From positions 922,501 through 986,500 of the forward strand of contig NZ_VMBG01000002.1 in the NCBI RefSeq assembly GCF_007559335.1: a stretch of DNA of 64,000 bases, in the 5' to 3' direction. The first letter of the stretch is position 1, and each line of letters opens with the position of its first letter. The translations under genes were made by a program, and so were the position numbers. Origin of the DNA: Rariglobus hedericola. GTDB lineage: Bacteria > Verrucomicrobiota > Verrucomicrobiia > Opitutales > Opitutaceae. This document shows positions 1-9,852 of this stretch, piece after piece. Under the pieces are notes generated by a model that saw only the letters and a list, made by a program, of their open reading frames with translations, had not been told where the DNA came from and ran no database searches.

Positions 1-123
1 CAGCTCGTCGGTAAAGTCACCGCGGAAATCCGCAGCTATTATCCGCCCGAGCCTTACAAGGGCAAGGGTGTCCGCATCGTTGGCGAGCGCGTCCGTCGCA
101 AAGAAGGCAAGACCGTCGCTTAA
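1..123 (+). CDS. rplF: 50S ribosomal protein L6, C-terminal end (partial)
   Basis: The frame is open from the first base of the window to a TAA at 121-123, giving the last 40 residues. They contain the L6 C-terminal signature [19 protein letters not shown], which lies in the second L6 fold near the GTPase-associated region of 23S rRNA. The start lies to the left of the window. rplR follows 47 bases later, the normal spc-operon order, so the identification is secure although the fragment is short. Confidence 0.95.
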   Translation, partial: QLVGKVTAEIRSYYPPEPYKGKGVRIVGERVRRKEGKTVA

Positions 124-170
124 CGTTTCTTTTTATAACACTCTACCTGCTCGCAAGAGCTCAAAACTAA

Positions 171-533
171 ATGTCCACCACTCGCAAAGCAGACCTTCTT
201 CAGAAGCGCCGTTGGCGCATCCGCAAGAAGGTGTTCGGCACCGCCGCACGTCCTCGTCTTGCCGTCCGTTTCACCAGCAAGCACGTCTATGCCCAAGCCA
301 TCGACGACGAGGCCGGCACCACGCTCGCGTTCCTCTCCAGCCTCGATGCCGATCTGCGCAAAGAGAAGCTGTCCGCCAACATCGCCGGTGCCAAGTCCCT
401 TGGCGTCGCCTTTGCCGCCAAGGCCAAGGCCGCCGGTATCTCCTCCGTCGTGTTCGATCGCTCCGGCGCCCGTTACCACGGCAAAGTCAAAGTATTCGCT
501 GATGCCGCCCGCGAAGGTGGTCTTGCATTCTAA
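171..533 (+). CDS. rplR: 50S ribosomal protein L18
   Basis: 120 residues, the normal length for L18, which binds 5S rRNA together with L5. The N-terminus is very basic (KRRWRIRKKVFG), followed by the family motif RPRLAVRFTSKHVYAQAIDD, and it ends in the conserved FDRSGARYHGKVKVFADAAREGGLAF-type tail. The ATG at 171 follows rplF by 47 bases, and the stop is three bases before the rpsE start, so the genes are probably translationally coupled. Confidence 0.97.
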   Translation: MSTTRKADLLQKRRWRIRKKVFGTAARPRLAVRFTSKHVYAQAIDDEAGTTLAFLSSLDADLRKEKLSANIAGAKSLGVAFAAKAKAAGISSVVFDRSGARYHGKVKVFADAAREGGLAF

Positions 534-536
534 TAT

Positions 537-1109
537 ATGAGCACTGGCACCACTCCTCCCGCCGCCCCTTCCTCCGAGCATCGCTCTGAACGCGCGCCCC
601 GTCGTGAAAACCGCGGTCCCCGCGAGGTTCCGAAGTCCCTCGACGAACACGGTAACGAGCTCGTTGAAAAGATCGTCTTCATCAATCGCTGCGCCAAGGT
701 GGTCAAAGGTGGCCGTCGTTTCAGCTTCGCCGCACTCTCCGTTGTCGGTGACCGTAAAGGTCGCGTCGGCATCGGTTACGGCAAGGCCAACGAGGTCCCT
801 GACGCCATCAAGAAGAGCACCGAAAACGCGAAGAAGAACTTCGTTACCGTGAAGCTCAAGGGCGACACCATTCCCCATGACGTCATGGGCGTTGCCGACG
901 GCGGCAAGGTTCTCCTCAAGCCCGCCTCGACCGGCACTGGCCTCATCGCCGGTGGTGCCGTTCGCGCCGTGCTCGAAGCGGCCGGCATCAAGAACATCCT
1001 CACCAAGTCCAGCGGCTCCAGCAACCACATCGCTGTGGTTCATGCCACCTTGAACGGTCTGCAACAGCTTCGTCTGGCTGCCGACATCAAGGCCATCCGT
1101 TCGGCCTGA
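537..1109 (+). CDS. rpsE: 30S ribosomal protein S5
   Basis: 190 residues. The double-stranded RNA-binding N-terminal domain starts near residue 40 ([20 protein letters not shown]) and the C-terminal S5 domain follows ([21 protein letters not shown]). S5 lies at the mRNA entry site and contributes to decoding accuracy. The first 40 or so residues are a charged, Pro/Arg-rich extension longer than in E. coli S5 (167 residues). It starts three bases after rplR. The next gene is rplO, not the usual rpmD. Confidence 0.97.
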   Translation: MSTGTTPPAAPSSEHRSERAPRRENRGPREVPKSLDEHGNELVEKIVFINRCAKVVKGGRRFSFAALSVVGDRKGRVGIGYGKANEVPDAIKKSTENAKKNFVTVKLKGDTIPHDVMGVADGGKVLLKPASTGTGLIAGGAVRAVLEAAGIKNILTKSSGSSNHIAVVHATLNGLQQLRLAADIKAIRSA

Positions 1110-1180
1110 TTTAGAAACCATAATCCGAGTCCCGCCCTGCGCTAAAGCAGGGTGGGGCGACCCTCCCAAAAGGAACCCAC

Positions 1181-1627
1181 ATGAAACTTCACGAACTCAA
1201 GAACGTTAAAGGCGCGATTCATCGCAAGAAGCGCGTCGGCTGCGGCGAAGGCGGCGGCCACGGTAAGACCTCCGGTCGCGGTGGCAAAGGTCAGTCGGCT
1301 CGTTCCGGCTCCTCCATCCGTCCCGGCTTCGAAGGCGGCCAGATGCCCCTTTACCGTAAGCTCCCCCATCGTGGTTTTAACAACTACGAATTCCGCACCG
1401 AGATCGCTGTGATCAACGTCGGTGACCTCGCCAAGCTGGACGCCAGCATCACCGAGGTGAACGCCGAAGTCCTCGTCAAGGCTGGTCTGATCCGCAACGG
1501 TCAGCCGGGCTTGAAGGTCCTCGGTGACGGCGAAATCAGCCGTGCCCTCAAGGTCACTGCTGGCAAGTTCTCCGAGTCGGCCAAGGCCAAACTCGAGAAG
1601 GCCGGCGGCCAGGCCATCGTCGCCTAA
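1181..1627 (+). CDS. rplO: 50S ribosomal protein L15
   Basis: 148 residues, normal length. The N-terminus has the L15 signature: KKRVGCGEGGGHGKTSGRG and a Gly/Arg-rich segment ending in GFEGGQMPLYRKLPHRGF, an extended tail that threads into 23S rRNA. The globular C-terminal half follows. A perfect intrinsic terminator begins 12 bases after the stop, so the upstream ribosomal-protein unit largely ends here and secY may have its own promoter or depend on readthrough. Confidence 0.97.
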   Translation: MKLHELKNVKGAIHRKKRVGCGEGGGHGKTSGRGGKGQSARSGSSIRPGFEGGQMPLYRKLPHRGFNNYEFRTEIAVINVGDLAKLDASITEVNAEVLVKAGLIRNGQPGLKVLGDGEISRALKVTAGKFSESAKAKLEKAGGQAIVA

Positions 1628-1638
1628 TATTAGGTTGA

Positions 1639-1673
1639 GGCCGCGCGACATTAAATCGCGCGGCCTTTTTTTT
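1639..1673 (+). terminator. Intrinsic terminator between rplO and secY
   Basis: A perfect 10-bp stem GGCCGCGCGA / TCGCGCGGCC encloses a 7-base loop and runs directly into eight T residues. It is a strong Rho-independent terminator by composition. Its place inside the spc gene string is unusual and implies attenuation or a separate secY unit. Confidence 0.9.
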
Positions 1674-1708
1674 CTTTCCGACTTCATTCGTCCTTCGTTT
1701 CCATCGCT

Positions 1709-3211
<1,503 letters not shown>

Positions 3212-3230
3212 GGGCTTTACTTCGGCTGCG

Positions 3231-3695
3231 GTGTCTGCACGCTCTGACCTCTTTTCTTCTTTTGGCCCTCCGGCCAAACAGAAGTTCTTACTGCTCGGTT
3301 TGTCCCCGTTCTCCTCGGAAAACGCGATGAATCAGCTTCGTTCTTTGAATATTGAGCACGTCTCTCTTGCCGAACTGATACGGCAGGAGATTTCGCGTGG
3401 CTCGTCCCTCGGCTCAACAGTCGAACGGACGCTCCGTCAGGAATCACTCCTCTCGGACGAAACCAGCATCGCGCTCGCGCGCCGTTGGTTTTGGTCGCGC
3501 AAACCCGATGCGGGATTCGCCCTGACCGGCTTCCCGGCTACGTTGCTCCAAGCCAAAGTGTTTGATGAATGGCTCGATGCCCGTGATGAAAATCTCACTG
3601 GTGTCATCGCTGCCGCCGACTCCTCGGAGTCACTCGTCGAACACTATCGCACCCTCGGTCTTCTTTTGGAAGGCGAGGCACTCTCCGCCGCATGA
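3231..3695 (+). CDS. Degenerate adenylate-kinase-like protein in the adk position (P-loop lost)
   Basis: About 154 residues from a GTG at 3231; an ATG at 3156 is in frame but would overlap secY by 56 bases. Between secY and map one expects adk. The body aligns with Adk: SLAELIRQEISRGSSLG matches the STGD-to-TELG segment, LLSDETSIALARR matches LVSDELVIALVKE, and FALTGFPATLLQA matches FLLDGFPRTIPQA. The P-loop is absent (LLLGLSPFSSENAM where GxPGxGKGT belongs), STGD has become SLAE, the arginine of GFPRT has become alanine, and the LID and C-terminal part are missing. I infer a non-catalytic relic or repurposed pseudoenzyme. It overlaps map by four bases (ATGA). Confidence 0.75.
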   Translation: MSARSDLFSSFGPPAKQKFLLLGLSPFSSENAMNQLRSLNIEHVSLAELIRQEISRGSSLGSTVERTLRQESLLSDETSIALARRWFWSRKPDAGFALTGFPATLLQAKVFDEWLDARDENLTGVIAAADSSESLVEHYRTLGLLLEGEALSAA

Positions 3696-4462
3696 TTCCC
3701 ATTAAAAACAAAGAAGGGATCGCGCGGATGCGTGAGTCCTGTGCGATTGCCGCCCTCGTGTTAAAACAGCTTAAAGAGCTCGTTCGCCCGGGGATCACGA
3801 CCTATGACTTGGATCAGGCTGCACGCGATTTCATCGCCCAGCACGGAGCTAAGAGTGCCTGTTATGGCTACCAGATCGGCAACCGCCGGTTTCCTGCCTA
3901 CACCTGTCTTTCGGTTAACGAAGAGGTGGTCCACGGCATCGGGTCAATGAAGCGCGTCCTGCACGACGGCGATGTCGTCTCCTTGGATGTCGTTATCGAA
4001 TATAACGGCTACATCGGCGACAATGCCACCACGGTCCCCCTCGGCTCGGTTTCACCTCGTGTGGCTGAATTGCTAAAGGTTTCCGAAGAGGCCCTCTATC
4101 TCGGGATCAAAGAGGCTGTTGTTGGCAATCGCATCGGCAACATCTCCCACGCGATCCAGACATATGTTGAAGCCCATGGCTTCGGTGTTGTTCGCGATCT
4201 CGTCGGACACGGAGTTGGCATTTCGATGCATGAAGATCCGCAGATCCCGAACTTCGGCCGCAAGAATTCAGGTGATAAGATCAAGCCCGGCATGACGCTC
4301 GCCATAGAGCCCATGGTAAACTTGGGGACCTATCGCACGAAGACCTTGAGTGATGGCTGGACCATCGTCACCGCCGACAATCTGCCCGCCGCGCACTTCG
4401 AACACACCGTGCTCACCACAGAAAATGGCCCCGAGATCCTGACGATCCCGAAGCCCCTCTGA
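3692..4462 (+). CDS. map: Type I methionine aminopeptidase
   Basis: 256 residues, normal for the short bacterial form that removes the initiator methionine from new proteins. The dinuclear metal ligands are visible: two Asp in SLDVVIEYNGYIGDNATT, His in LVGHGVGISMHEDP, Glu in LAIEPMVNLG and Glu in HFEHTVL. There is no zinc-finger N-terminal extension. The ATG overlaps the stop of the adk-like gene (ATGA), so the two are probably coupled. infA and rpmJ, which often follow map, are not present before rpsM. Confidence 0.96.
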   Translation: MIPIKNKEGIARMRESCAIAALVLKQLKELVRPGITTYDLDQAARDFIAQHGAKSACYGYQIGNRRFPAYTCLSVNEEVVHGIGSMKRVLHDGDVVSLDVVIEYNGYIGDNATTVPLGSVSPRVAELLKVSEEALYLGIKEAVVGNRIGNISHAIQTYVEAHGFGVVRDLVGHGVGISMHEDPQIPNFGRKNSGDKIKPGMTLAIEPMVNLGTYRTKTLSDGWTIVTADNLPAAHFEHTVLTTENGPEILTIPKPL

Positions 4463-4482
4463 TTTGTTTCCTCCCACTTTCC

Positions 4483-4503
4483 GGACCCTCACGGGTCCTG
4501 TTT
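4483..4503 (+). terminator. Weak hairpin upstream of rpsM
   Basis: A 6-bp stem GGACCC/GGGTCC with loop TCAC is followed by TGTTT. It lies between map and rpsM. It could be a weak terminator or attenuator, or a leader element for the following ribosomal genes. The short stem makes either reading tentative. Confidence 0.35.
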
Positions 4504-4543
4504 CCTCCACATTTCCACAGTAAAGTTAAACTAAACCACATCC

Positions 4544-4924
4544 ATGCCACGTATCCTCGGTGTTGATATCCCCGCGAAGAAAAAAATCGCGTATTCCCTC
4601 CGTTACATCTACGGTATCGGTCCCATCCGGGCCGACCTGATCGTCAAAGAAGTCGGTATCGATCCTGACTCCCGCGCCGAAGCCCTCACCGAGGAGCAGA
4701 TGAACAAGATCCTCCACGTCATCACTGAGAACAAGTGGGTCGTTGAAGGTGACCTCCGCCGCGAGCACACCGGTAACTTGAAGCGCCTTCAGGCGATCAA
4801 CTGCTACCGTGGCGTCCGCCACCGCAAGAGCCTGCCCGTCCGCGGTCAGCGCACGAGCACCAATGCCCGCACCCGCAAGGGCCCGCGTCGCACCGTCGGT
4901 GTTACCAAGGCTCCCACCAAATAA
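4544..4924 (+). CDS. rpsM: 30S ribosomal protein S13
   Basis: 126 residues, normal length. It begins [19 protein letters not shown] with the family continuation [20 protein letters not shown], and the basic C-terminal tail carries [20 protein letters not shown], which contacts P-site tRNA. S13 sits in the head of the 30S subunit and contacts L5 and the tRNA. It begins the alpha-operon gene order rpsM-rpsK-rpsD-rpoA-rplQ, 81 bases after map. Confidence 0.97.
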   Translation: MPRILGVDIPAKKKIAYSLRYIYGIGPIRADLIVKEVGIDPDSRAEALTEEQMNKILHVITENKWVVEGDLRREHTGNLKRLQAINCYRGVRHRKSLPVRGQRTSTNARTRKGPRRTVGVTKAPTK

Positions 4925-4936
4925 TCATTTACTACC

Positions 4937-5542
4937 ATGGCTGAAGAAAAGTCCGCTCCTAAGAAAGAGAAGACCCCGAAGGCTCCCGCCGCCGAGGTTT
5001 CTACTCCCGCTGCTGAAAAGCCTGTCAAGGCTAAGGCTCCCAAAACCGAAGGTGCCGAAGGCGCTGCTCCCGCTCCCGCGGCTGATCAGAAGCCCGTCGA
5101 GCTCATCGGTGGCGTCGCCAAGCAGCCCACCGCTGAAGATCTCCTCAAGGAAGAGCTCGGCACGATCAAGATCCGCAAGGCCAAGGGCTCCAAGAACGTC
5201 ACCTCCGGCGTCGCCAACATCCTCGCTTCTTTCAACAACACGATCGTCTCGATCACCGATGGCAAGGGTGCCGTCATCTCCTGGTCCAGCGCCGGCAAGT
5301 GCAACTTCCGCGGTTCGCGCAAGTCCACCGCCTACGCCGCCCAGGTCGTCGCCCAGGATGCCGCCCGCAACGCCATGTCCCATGGCTTGAAGGACGTCGT
5401 CATCAAGGTCTCCGGTCCCGGCCTCGGCCGTGACAGCGCCATCCGCGCCCTCCAGGCCATCGGTCTGGAAATCTCCACCATCATCGACGTGACCCCGGTG
5501 CCGCACAACGGCTGCCGTCCTCGCAAGCGTCGCCGCGTCTAA
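4937..5542 (+). CDS. rpsK: 30S ribosomal protein S11 with long N-terminal extension
   Basis: 201 residues, against about 130 in most bacteria. The S11 core begins near residue 76 ([20 protein letters not shown]) and runs through the family motifs [23 protein letters not shown] and [19 protein letters not shown]11 forms part of the 30S platform. The first 75 or so residues are rich in Ala, Lys, Pro and Glu, look disordered, and include a short segment LLKEELGTI before the core. The ATG at 4937 is 12 bases after rpsM, and no internal ATG near the core suggests a shorter form. Confidence 0.96.
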   Translation: MAEEKSAPKKEKTPKAPAAEVSTPAAEKPVKAKAPKTEGAEGAAPAPAADQKPVELIGGVAKQPTAEDLLKEELGTIKIRKAKGSKNVTSGVANILASFNNTIVSITDGKGAVISWSSAGKCNFRGSRKSTAYAAQVVAQDAARNAMSHGLKDVVIKVSGPGLGRDSAIRALQAIGLEISTIIDVTPVPHNGCRPRKRRRV

Positions 5543-5594
5543 TCTGACGCGCGTATCCACAAATCGGATTCAATTTTAAAACAAGTAACCCACC

Positions 5595-6206
5595 ATGGCT
5601 CGTTACACAGGTCCCACCACCCGCATCAGCCGCCGTTTCGGTCAGCCGATCTTCGGCGCCACGAAGGCGTTTGAAAAGCGCAACTTCCCCCCCGGCCAGC
5701 ACGGCCCCAAGCTCCGCCGCAAGCTCTCCGAGTATGCCGTCGGTCTGAACGAAAAGCAGAAGCTCCGTTACACCTACGGCCTGCTTGAGCGTCAGTTCCG
5801 CCGCACCTTCGAGACCGCCAAGCGCGAGCGCGGCGTCACCGGCGAACGTTTCCTCCAGCTCCTCGAGACCCGTCTCGACAGCGTCGTTTACCTCCTTGGC
5901 TTCGCCAAGAGCCGCGCCGCCGCCCGCCAGCTCGTCGGCCACGGCCACGTCCGCGTCAACGGTCACAAGCTCGACATCGCCTCCGCTGTCGTGAAGGCCG
6001 GTGACGAAGTCGAGATCAAGAATCTCGCCTCCTCCCGCCAGCTTGCCCAGCGCAACCTGGAAGAGAACCGCGCCCGCCCCGTTCCGGGCTGGCTGACGCT
6101 CAACGCCGAGCAGTTCAAGGCCACCGTGACCCGTCTGCCCAACCGCGACGAAATCGCTTCCGACATCAACGAGCAGCTCATCGTTGAATTCTACTCCCGC
6201 TTCTAA
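5595..6206 (+). CDS. rpsD: 30S ribosomal protein S4 (zinc-free type)
   Basis: 203 residues, normal length. S4 is a primary 16S rRNA-binding protein that nucleates 30S assembly. The N-terminal region carries the conserved KRNFPPGQHG motif but no cysteine cluster, so this is the zinc-independent form. The S4 RNA-binding domain is seen at RLDSVVYLLGFAKSRAAARQLVGHGHVRVNGHK. The C-terminus ends in NEQLIVEFYSRF, typical of the family. It lies between rpsK and rpoA as in most bacteria. Confidence 0.97.
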   Translation: MARYTGPTTRISRRFGQPIFGATKAFEKRNFPPGQHGPKLRRKLSEYAVGLNEKQKLRYTYGLLERQFRRTFETAKRERGVTGERFLQLLETRLDSVVYLLGFAKSRAAARQLVGHGHVRVNGHKLDIASAVVKAGDEVEIKNLASSRQLAQRNLEENRARPVPGWLTLNAEQFKATVTRLPNRDEIASDINEQLIVEFYSRF

Positions 6207-6245
6207 GCTGGAGTTTCTCCTTAAACGCAGCAATCACTCGCCCAC

Positions 6246-7253
6246 ATGCCCAAACGCCTCGGAAAGTTCGAATTGCCCAATAAGCTCACCAAGGTCGAGG
6301 AAGGCTCTACGCCGACCTACGCCAAGTTCATCGCCGAGCCCTTCGAGGCCGGTTACGGACACACCATCGGTAATTCTCTGCGCCGCGTGCTCCTGAGCTC
6401 CATTGAAGGCTCCGCCATCTCCTCGATCAAGATCGAGGGCGTCCAGCACGAGTTCCAGAGCATCGACGGCGTTGTTGAAGATGTCACCGACATCGTCCTC
6501 AACCTGAAGAAAGTCCTCATCGTCTCCACCAAGCGCGAAGCCATCACGCTCGCGATCAAGGTGAAGAACCGCGCCGGTGCCGTCACCGCCGCCGACATCC
6601 AAGCCGATTCCAACGTCACGATCGTCAACCCCGACCAGGTCATCGCGACCTTGGAAAAGGGCGCCTCCTTCGAGGCCGAGATCGAGATCAAGACCGGCCG
6701 CGGCTATTATCCCGGCGAGCAGAACAAGAAAGAAGAGCAGGCCATCGGTGTCATCCCGATCGACTCACTCTTCTCGCCTGTTCGTCTCGTCAAGTATGCC
6801 GTCGAGAACACCCGCGTCGGCCAGATCACCGATTATGACAAGCTCATCCTCGAGATCTGGACGGACGGCCGCATCAATCCGGACGACGCCCTCAAGCAGT
6901 CCGGTTCGATCCTCAAGCACCACCTCGATGTGTTCGATCGCGTCAGCGACGAAGCTTTCGAATTCGAAAACCAGCAGTCCGAGGTTAGCGAGGAGCAGAA
7001 CAAGCTCCGCAAGCTCCTCAACATGTCGGTCAACGAAATCGAGCTCTCCGTTCGCGCCGCGAACTGCTTGAACAACGCCAACATCACCACGGTCGGCGAA
7101 CTCGCCATGAAGACCGAGCAGGAGATGCTCAAGTATCGCAACTTCGGCAAGAAGTCGCTCAACGAAATCAAGGACAAGCTCGAGGCCCTCGGTCTCTCGC
7201 TTGGCATGAAGTTCGACGAGCGCCTCCTCGACGCCGCGAAGAAGGACGCCTGA
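6246..7253 (+). CDS. rpoA: DNA-directed RNA polymerase alpha subunit
   Basis: 335 residues, normal length. The N-terminal dimerisation domain shows GYGHTIGNSLRRVLLSSIEG (residues about 37-56), which is the assembly surface for beta and beta-prime. The C-terminal domain, joined by a linker near residues 240-255, has ELSVRAANCLNNANITTVGEL and KSLNEIKDKLEALGLSLGM, the helix-hairpin-helix fold that binds UP elements and activators. It lies 39 bases after rpsD and 104 bases before rplQ. Confidence 0.98.
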   Translation: MPKRLGKFELPNKLTKVEEGSTPTYAKFIAEPFEAGYGHTIGNSLRRVLLSSIEGSAISSIKIEGVQHEFQSIDGVVEDVTDIVLNLKKVLIVSTKREAITLAIKVKNRAGAVTAADIQADSNVTIVNPDQVIATLEKGASFEAEIEIKTGRGYYPGEQNKKEEQAIGVIPIDSLFSPVRLVKYAVENTRVGQITDYDKLILEIWTDGRINPDDALKQSGSILKHHLDVFDRVSDEAFEFENQQSEVSEEQNKLRKLLNMSVNEIELSVRAANCLNNANITTVGELAMKTEQEMLKYRNFGKKSLNEIKDKLEALGLSLGMKFDERLLDAAKKDA

Positions 7254-7357
7254 ACCGTATCCGCTAGATAACTACTCTTGCGGCGCTCGCGCCGTCCCTT
7301 CGCCCAACGCTGCGACAGGGATTGCCGATCGGGCGCCGCTCTTAACACAACACCACA

Positions 7358-7837
7358 ATGCGCCACAAAAAACACAGTCACTCACTCGCCGGACGCAGCA
7401 GCCCGCATCGCGCGGCCATGCTCTCCAATATGGCCGCCTCGCTTATCGAGCACGACCGTATCGAAACCACCCTGGCCAAGGCCAAGGCCCTCCGTCCCTT
7501 TGTCGAAAAGATTATCACGAAAGCCAAACAGGCTTCCCTGAAGACCGATAAGAAGGATGCCGTCCATCTCCGCCGCCTCGCCCTCAAGGACGTTCGCAAC
7601 GAAGACATGGTCACCCTCCTTTTCAACGAGAAGGTCAAAGAGTTCGCCAACCGCACCGGTGGCTACACCCGCATCTACAAGCTCGCTCTCCCCCGCGTGA
7701 GCGATGCCGCCGAGATGGCCATCATCGAGTTCGTCAAGGCTGACGACCAGGGCTACAAGAAGTCCAAGAAGCCTGCCAAGGGTAAGAAGGCCGCCGCTGC
7801 TCCCGCTGCGGATGCCGCTCCTGCCGCCCAGGCCTAA
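7358..7837 (+). CDS. rplQ: 50S ribosomal protein L17
   Basis: 159 residues. The core begins MRHKKHSHSLAGRSSPHRAAMLSNM and carries the L17 pattern IETTLAKAKALRPFVEKIIT, ending with GYTRIYKLALPRVSDAAEMAIIEF. L17 lies near the polypeptide exit tunnel. After the core there is a roughly 30-residue tail of Lys/Ala/Pro repeats similar in style to the S11 extension. It is the last gene of the alpha operon, and a strong terminator follows 38 bases downstream. Confidence 0.97.
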   Translation: MRHKKHSHSLAGRSSPHRAAMLSNMAASLIEHDRIETTLAKAKALRPFVEKIITKAKQASLKTDKKDAVHLRRLALKDVRNEDMVTLLFNEKVKEFANRTGGYTRIYKLALPRVSDAAEMAIIEFVKADDQGYKKSKKPAKGKKAAAAPAADAAPAAQA

Positions 7838-7875
7838 AGCGTGACGGCGCCTCAGGGCGTCTTCCACGTTTCGCG

Positions 7876-7911
7876 ACGCGCCGAAGAGTAATCTTCGGCG
7901 CGTTTTTGTTT
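7876..7911 (+). terminator. Intrinsic terminator of the alpha operon
   Basis: A perfect 12-bp stem ACGCGCCGAAGA / TCTTCGGCGCGT with a GTAA tetraloop is followed by a run of T. It is placed correctly to end the ribosomal-protein transcript after rplQ. Confidence 0.92.
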
Positions 7912-7955
7912 TCTGGCCCTTCCACCTCCGCTTTGCCTTCCTGATTGCCTGCCTC

Positions 7956-8180
7956 ATGGGTCTGCAAATCGCCGCCTTAATCTACTGCCTGCTGGTCGCC
8001 GCCCTTTTCCTCGGCCTGTGGCTTTACTACGACCGTCGTGACCACGCCCGTTTTGAAGGCGAGCGCCGGCGCACCACGTTTCGCTGCATGCGTTGCAACC
8101 ACCTCTACGTGGTTCGGGGCGAAGTTCAGGAGGGGAATTGTCCTCGTTGCGGACAGGAAAACAGCCGCCTTAAATTTTAA
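7956..8180 (+). CDS. Small membrane-anchored zinc-ribbon protein
   Basis: 74 residues. Residues 4-25 form one hydrophobic segment (IAALIYCLLVAALFLGLWLYY), followed by a charged linker and a C-terminal zinc ribbon with two CxxC pairs (CMRC and CPRC) about 19 residues apart. The topology suggests a single-pass protein with a cytoplasmic rubredoxin-like knuckle. I do not recognise a named family. It stands alone between the alpha-operon terminator and guaA. The intact Cys pairs and sensible composition argue that it is a real gene. Confidence 0.75.
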   Translation: MGLQIAALIYCLLVAALFLGLWLYYDRRDHARFEGERRRTTFRCMRCNHLYVVRGEVQEGNCPRCGQENSRLKF

Positions 8181-8283
8181 CGTTCCCCGAGGCTTCCCGC
8201 CGCATTGACACGTCCGGCCCCGTCCGCGCACTTTTCCTGCTTTAATCCGCCCGATTCACCCGTTTCCGGCACCTTTTCTCTAC

Positions 8284-9822
8284 ATGTCCCAGATCATCGC
8301 CGTCCTCGATTTCGGTTCCCAATACACGCAAGTGATCGCGCGCCGCATCCGCGAGTGCCAGGTCCTCTCCAAAATCTACCACTTCAGCACGCCCGCCGCG
8401 CAGCTGAAGGCCGACGGCGTCATCGGCATCATCCTCTCGGGCGGTCCGAGCAGCGTGTTCGCCAAGGACGCGCCGATGCCCGACAAAGCCCTCTTTGAGC
8501 TCGGCGTGCCTGTTCTCGGCATCTGCTACGGCATTCAGCTCCAAGGCCACTTGCTCGGCGGGAAGGTCTCCAAGAGCACCCACCGCGAATACGGCAACGG
8601 CGTGCTCACGCTTCAGAAGCCCGGCCGTCTCTTCAAGGGCCTGCCGAAGAAGCTCAAGGTTTGGAACTCCCACGGCGACCGTCTCATTGCGTTGCCTCCC
8701 GGTTACACCGCCATCGGCACGACCGAGAACTCCGAGTTCGCCGTCATCGAAGACCGGAAGCGCAACTTCTACGGCATCCAGTTTCATCCCGAGGTTTTCC
8801 ACTCGGAACGCGGTATCGATGTCATTCGCAACTTTCTTCTCGGCATCTGCGGCGCGAAGCAGGACTGGACGACCAAGGACTACATCAAGCACTCGGTGCA
8901 GACCATCCGCGATCAGGTAGGCAAGGAACGCGTGCTCCTCGGCCTTTCCGGCGGCGTCGATAGTTCCGTGGCCGCCGCACTCATTCACAAGGCCATCGGC
9001 AAGCAGCTCACCTGCGTGTTCGTGGACAATGGTCTCCTCCGCGCCGGCGAACGCGAACAAGTCGAAAAACTCTACGCTGATCACTTCAACATCGACCTCC
9101 GCGTGGTCGATGCTTCGAAGCTTTTCCTCAAGCGCCTCAAGGGCGTCAGCGAGCCCGAAGCGAAGCGCAAGATCATCGGTAACACCTTCGTCGAGGTCTT
9201 CGAGAAATCCCTCCGCTCCGTCGGCGGCGCCAAGTGGCTCGCCCAAGGCACTCTCTATCCCGACGTCATCGAGTCCGTTGCCATCGCAGGGAACCCTGCC
9301 GCGCTCATCAAGTCACACCATAACGTGGGCGGCTTGCCTGATCGTATGAAACTCAAACTCCTCGAACCTCTGCGCGAACTCTTCAAAGACGAAGTGCGCG
9401 CCGTCGGCGAGACGCTCGGTCTCCCCCGCGAGGTTGTCTGGCGCCAGCCGTTCCCCGGCCCGGGCCTTGGCGTTCGTGTCGCCGGTGACATCACCCAGGA
9501 AAAGCTCAACGTTCTCAAGGCCGCCGATTCCATCCTCCAACACGAGATGATGGCCTCCGGTTACTACTGGAAAGTCTGGCAGTCCTTCGCTGTTTACCTG
9601 CCCGTTAAATCGGTCGGCGTCATTGGTGACGAGCGCAACTACGCCGACGTCATCTCGCTCCGCATTGTCGAAAGCCGCGACGCCATGACAGCCGACTGGG
9701 CTCGTCTGCCCTACGACCTGCTAGCGAAAATTTCTTCGCGCATCACCAACGAGGTCCGCGGAGTTTCCCGCGTGCTCCTCGACATCAGTTCGAAGCCACC
9801 CGCGACCATCGAGTGGGAATAA
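8284..9822 (+). CDS. guaA: GMP synthase (glutamine-hydrolysing)
   Basis: 512 residues, normal length. It converts XMP to GMP using glutamine and ATP. The N-terminal class I glutamine amidotransferase has the nucleophile in [12 protein letters not shown] and the His-Glu pair in [11 protein letters not shown]. The ATP pyrophosphatase domain starts near residue 200 with the PP-loop [16 protein letters not shown]. The C-terminal dimerisation domain ends in PPATIEWE, the usual GuaA terminus. It appears to be transcribed alone or with the following secreted-protein gene (30 bases apart). Confidence 0.98.
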   Translation: MSQIIAVLDFGSQYTQVIARRIRECQVLSKIYHFSTPAAQLKADGVIGIILSGGPSSVFAKDAPMPDKALFELGVPVLGICYGIQLQGHLLGGKVSKSTHREYGNGVLTLQKPGRLFKGLPKKLKVWNSHGDRLIALPPGYTAIGTTENSEFAVIEDRKRNFYGIQFHPEVFHSERGIDVIRNFLLGICGAKQDWTTKDYIKHSVQTIRDQVGKERVLLGLSGGVDSSVAAALIHKAIGKQLTCVFVDNGLLRAGEREQVEKLYADHFNIDLRVVDASKLFLKRLKGVSEPEAKRKIIGNTFVEVFEKSLRSVGGAKWLAQGTLYPDVIESVAIAGNPAALIKSHHNVGGLPDRMKLKLLEPLRELFKDEVRAVGETLGLPREVVWRQPFPGPGLGVRVAGDITQEKLNVLKAADSILQHEMMASGYYWKVWQSFAVYLPVKSVGVIGDERNYADVISLRIVESRDAMTADWARLPYDLLAKISSRITNEVRGVSRVLLDISSKPPATIEWE

Positions 9823-9852
9823 TCCCGATTCCTCGACGTCCTTCATCACCCC

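Noticed and set aside
120-1169. 349-residue leftward frame opposite rplR, rpsE and the end of rplF
   Set aside because: It is antisense to highly conserved ribosomal genes and its composition mirrors their codon bias. No family is recognisable.
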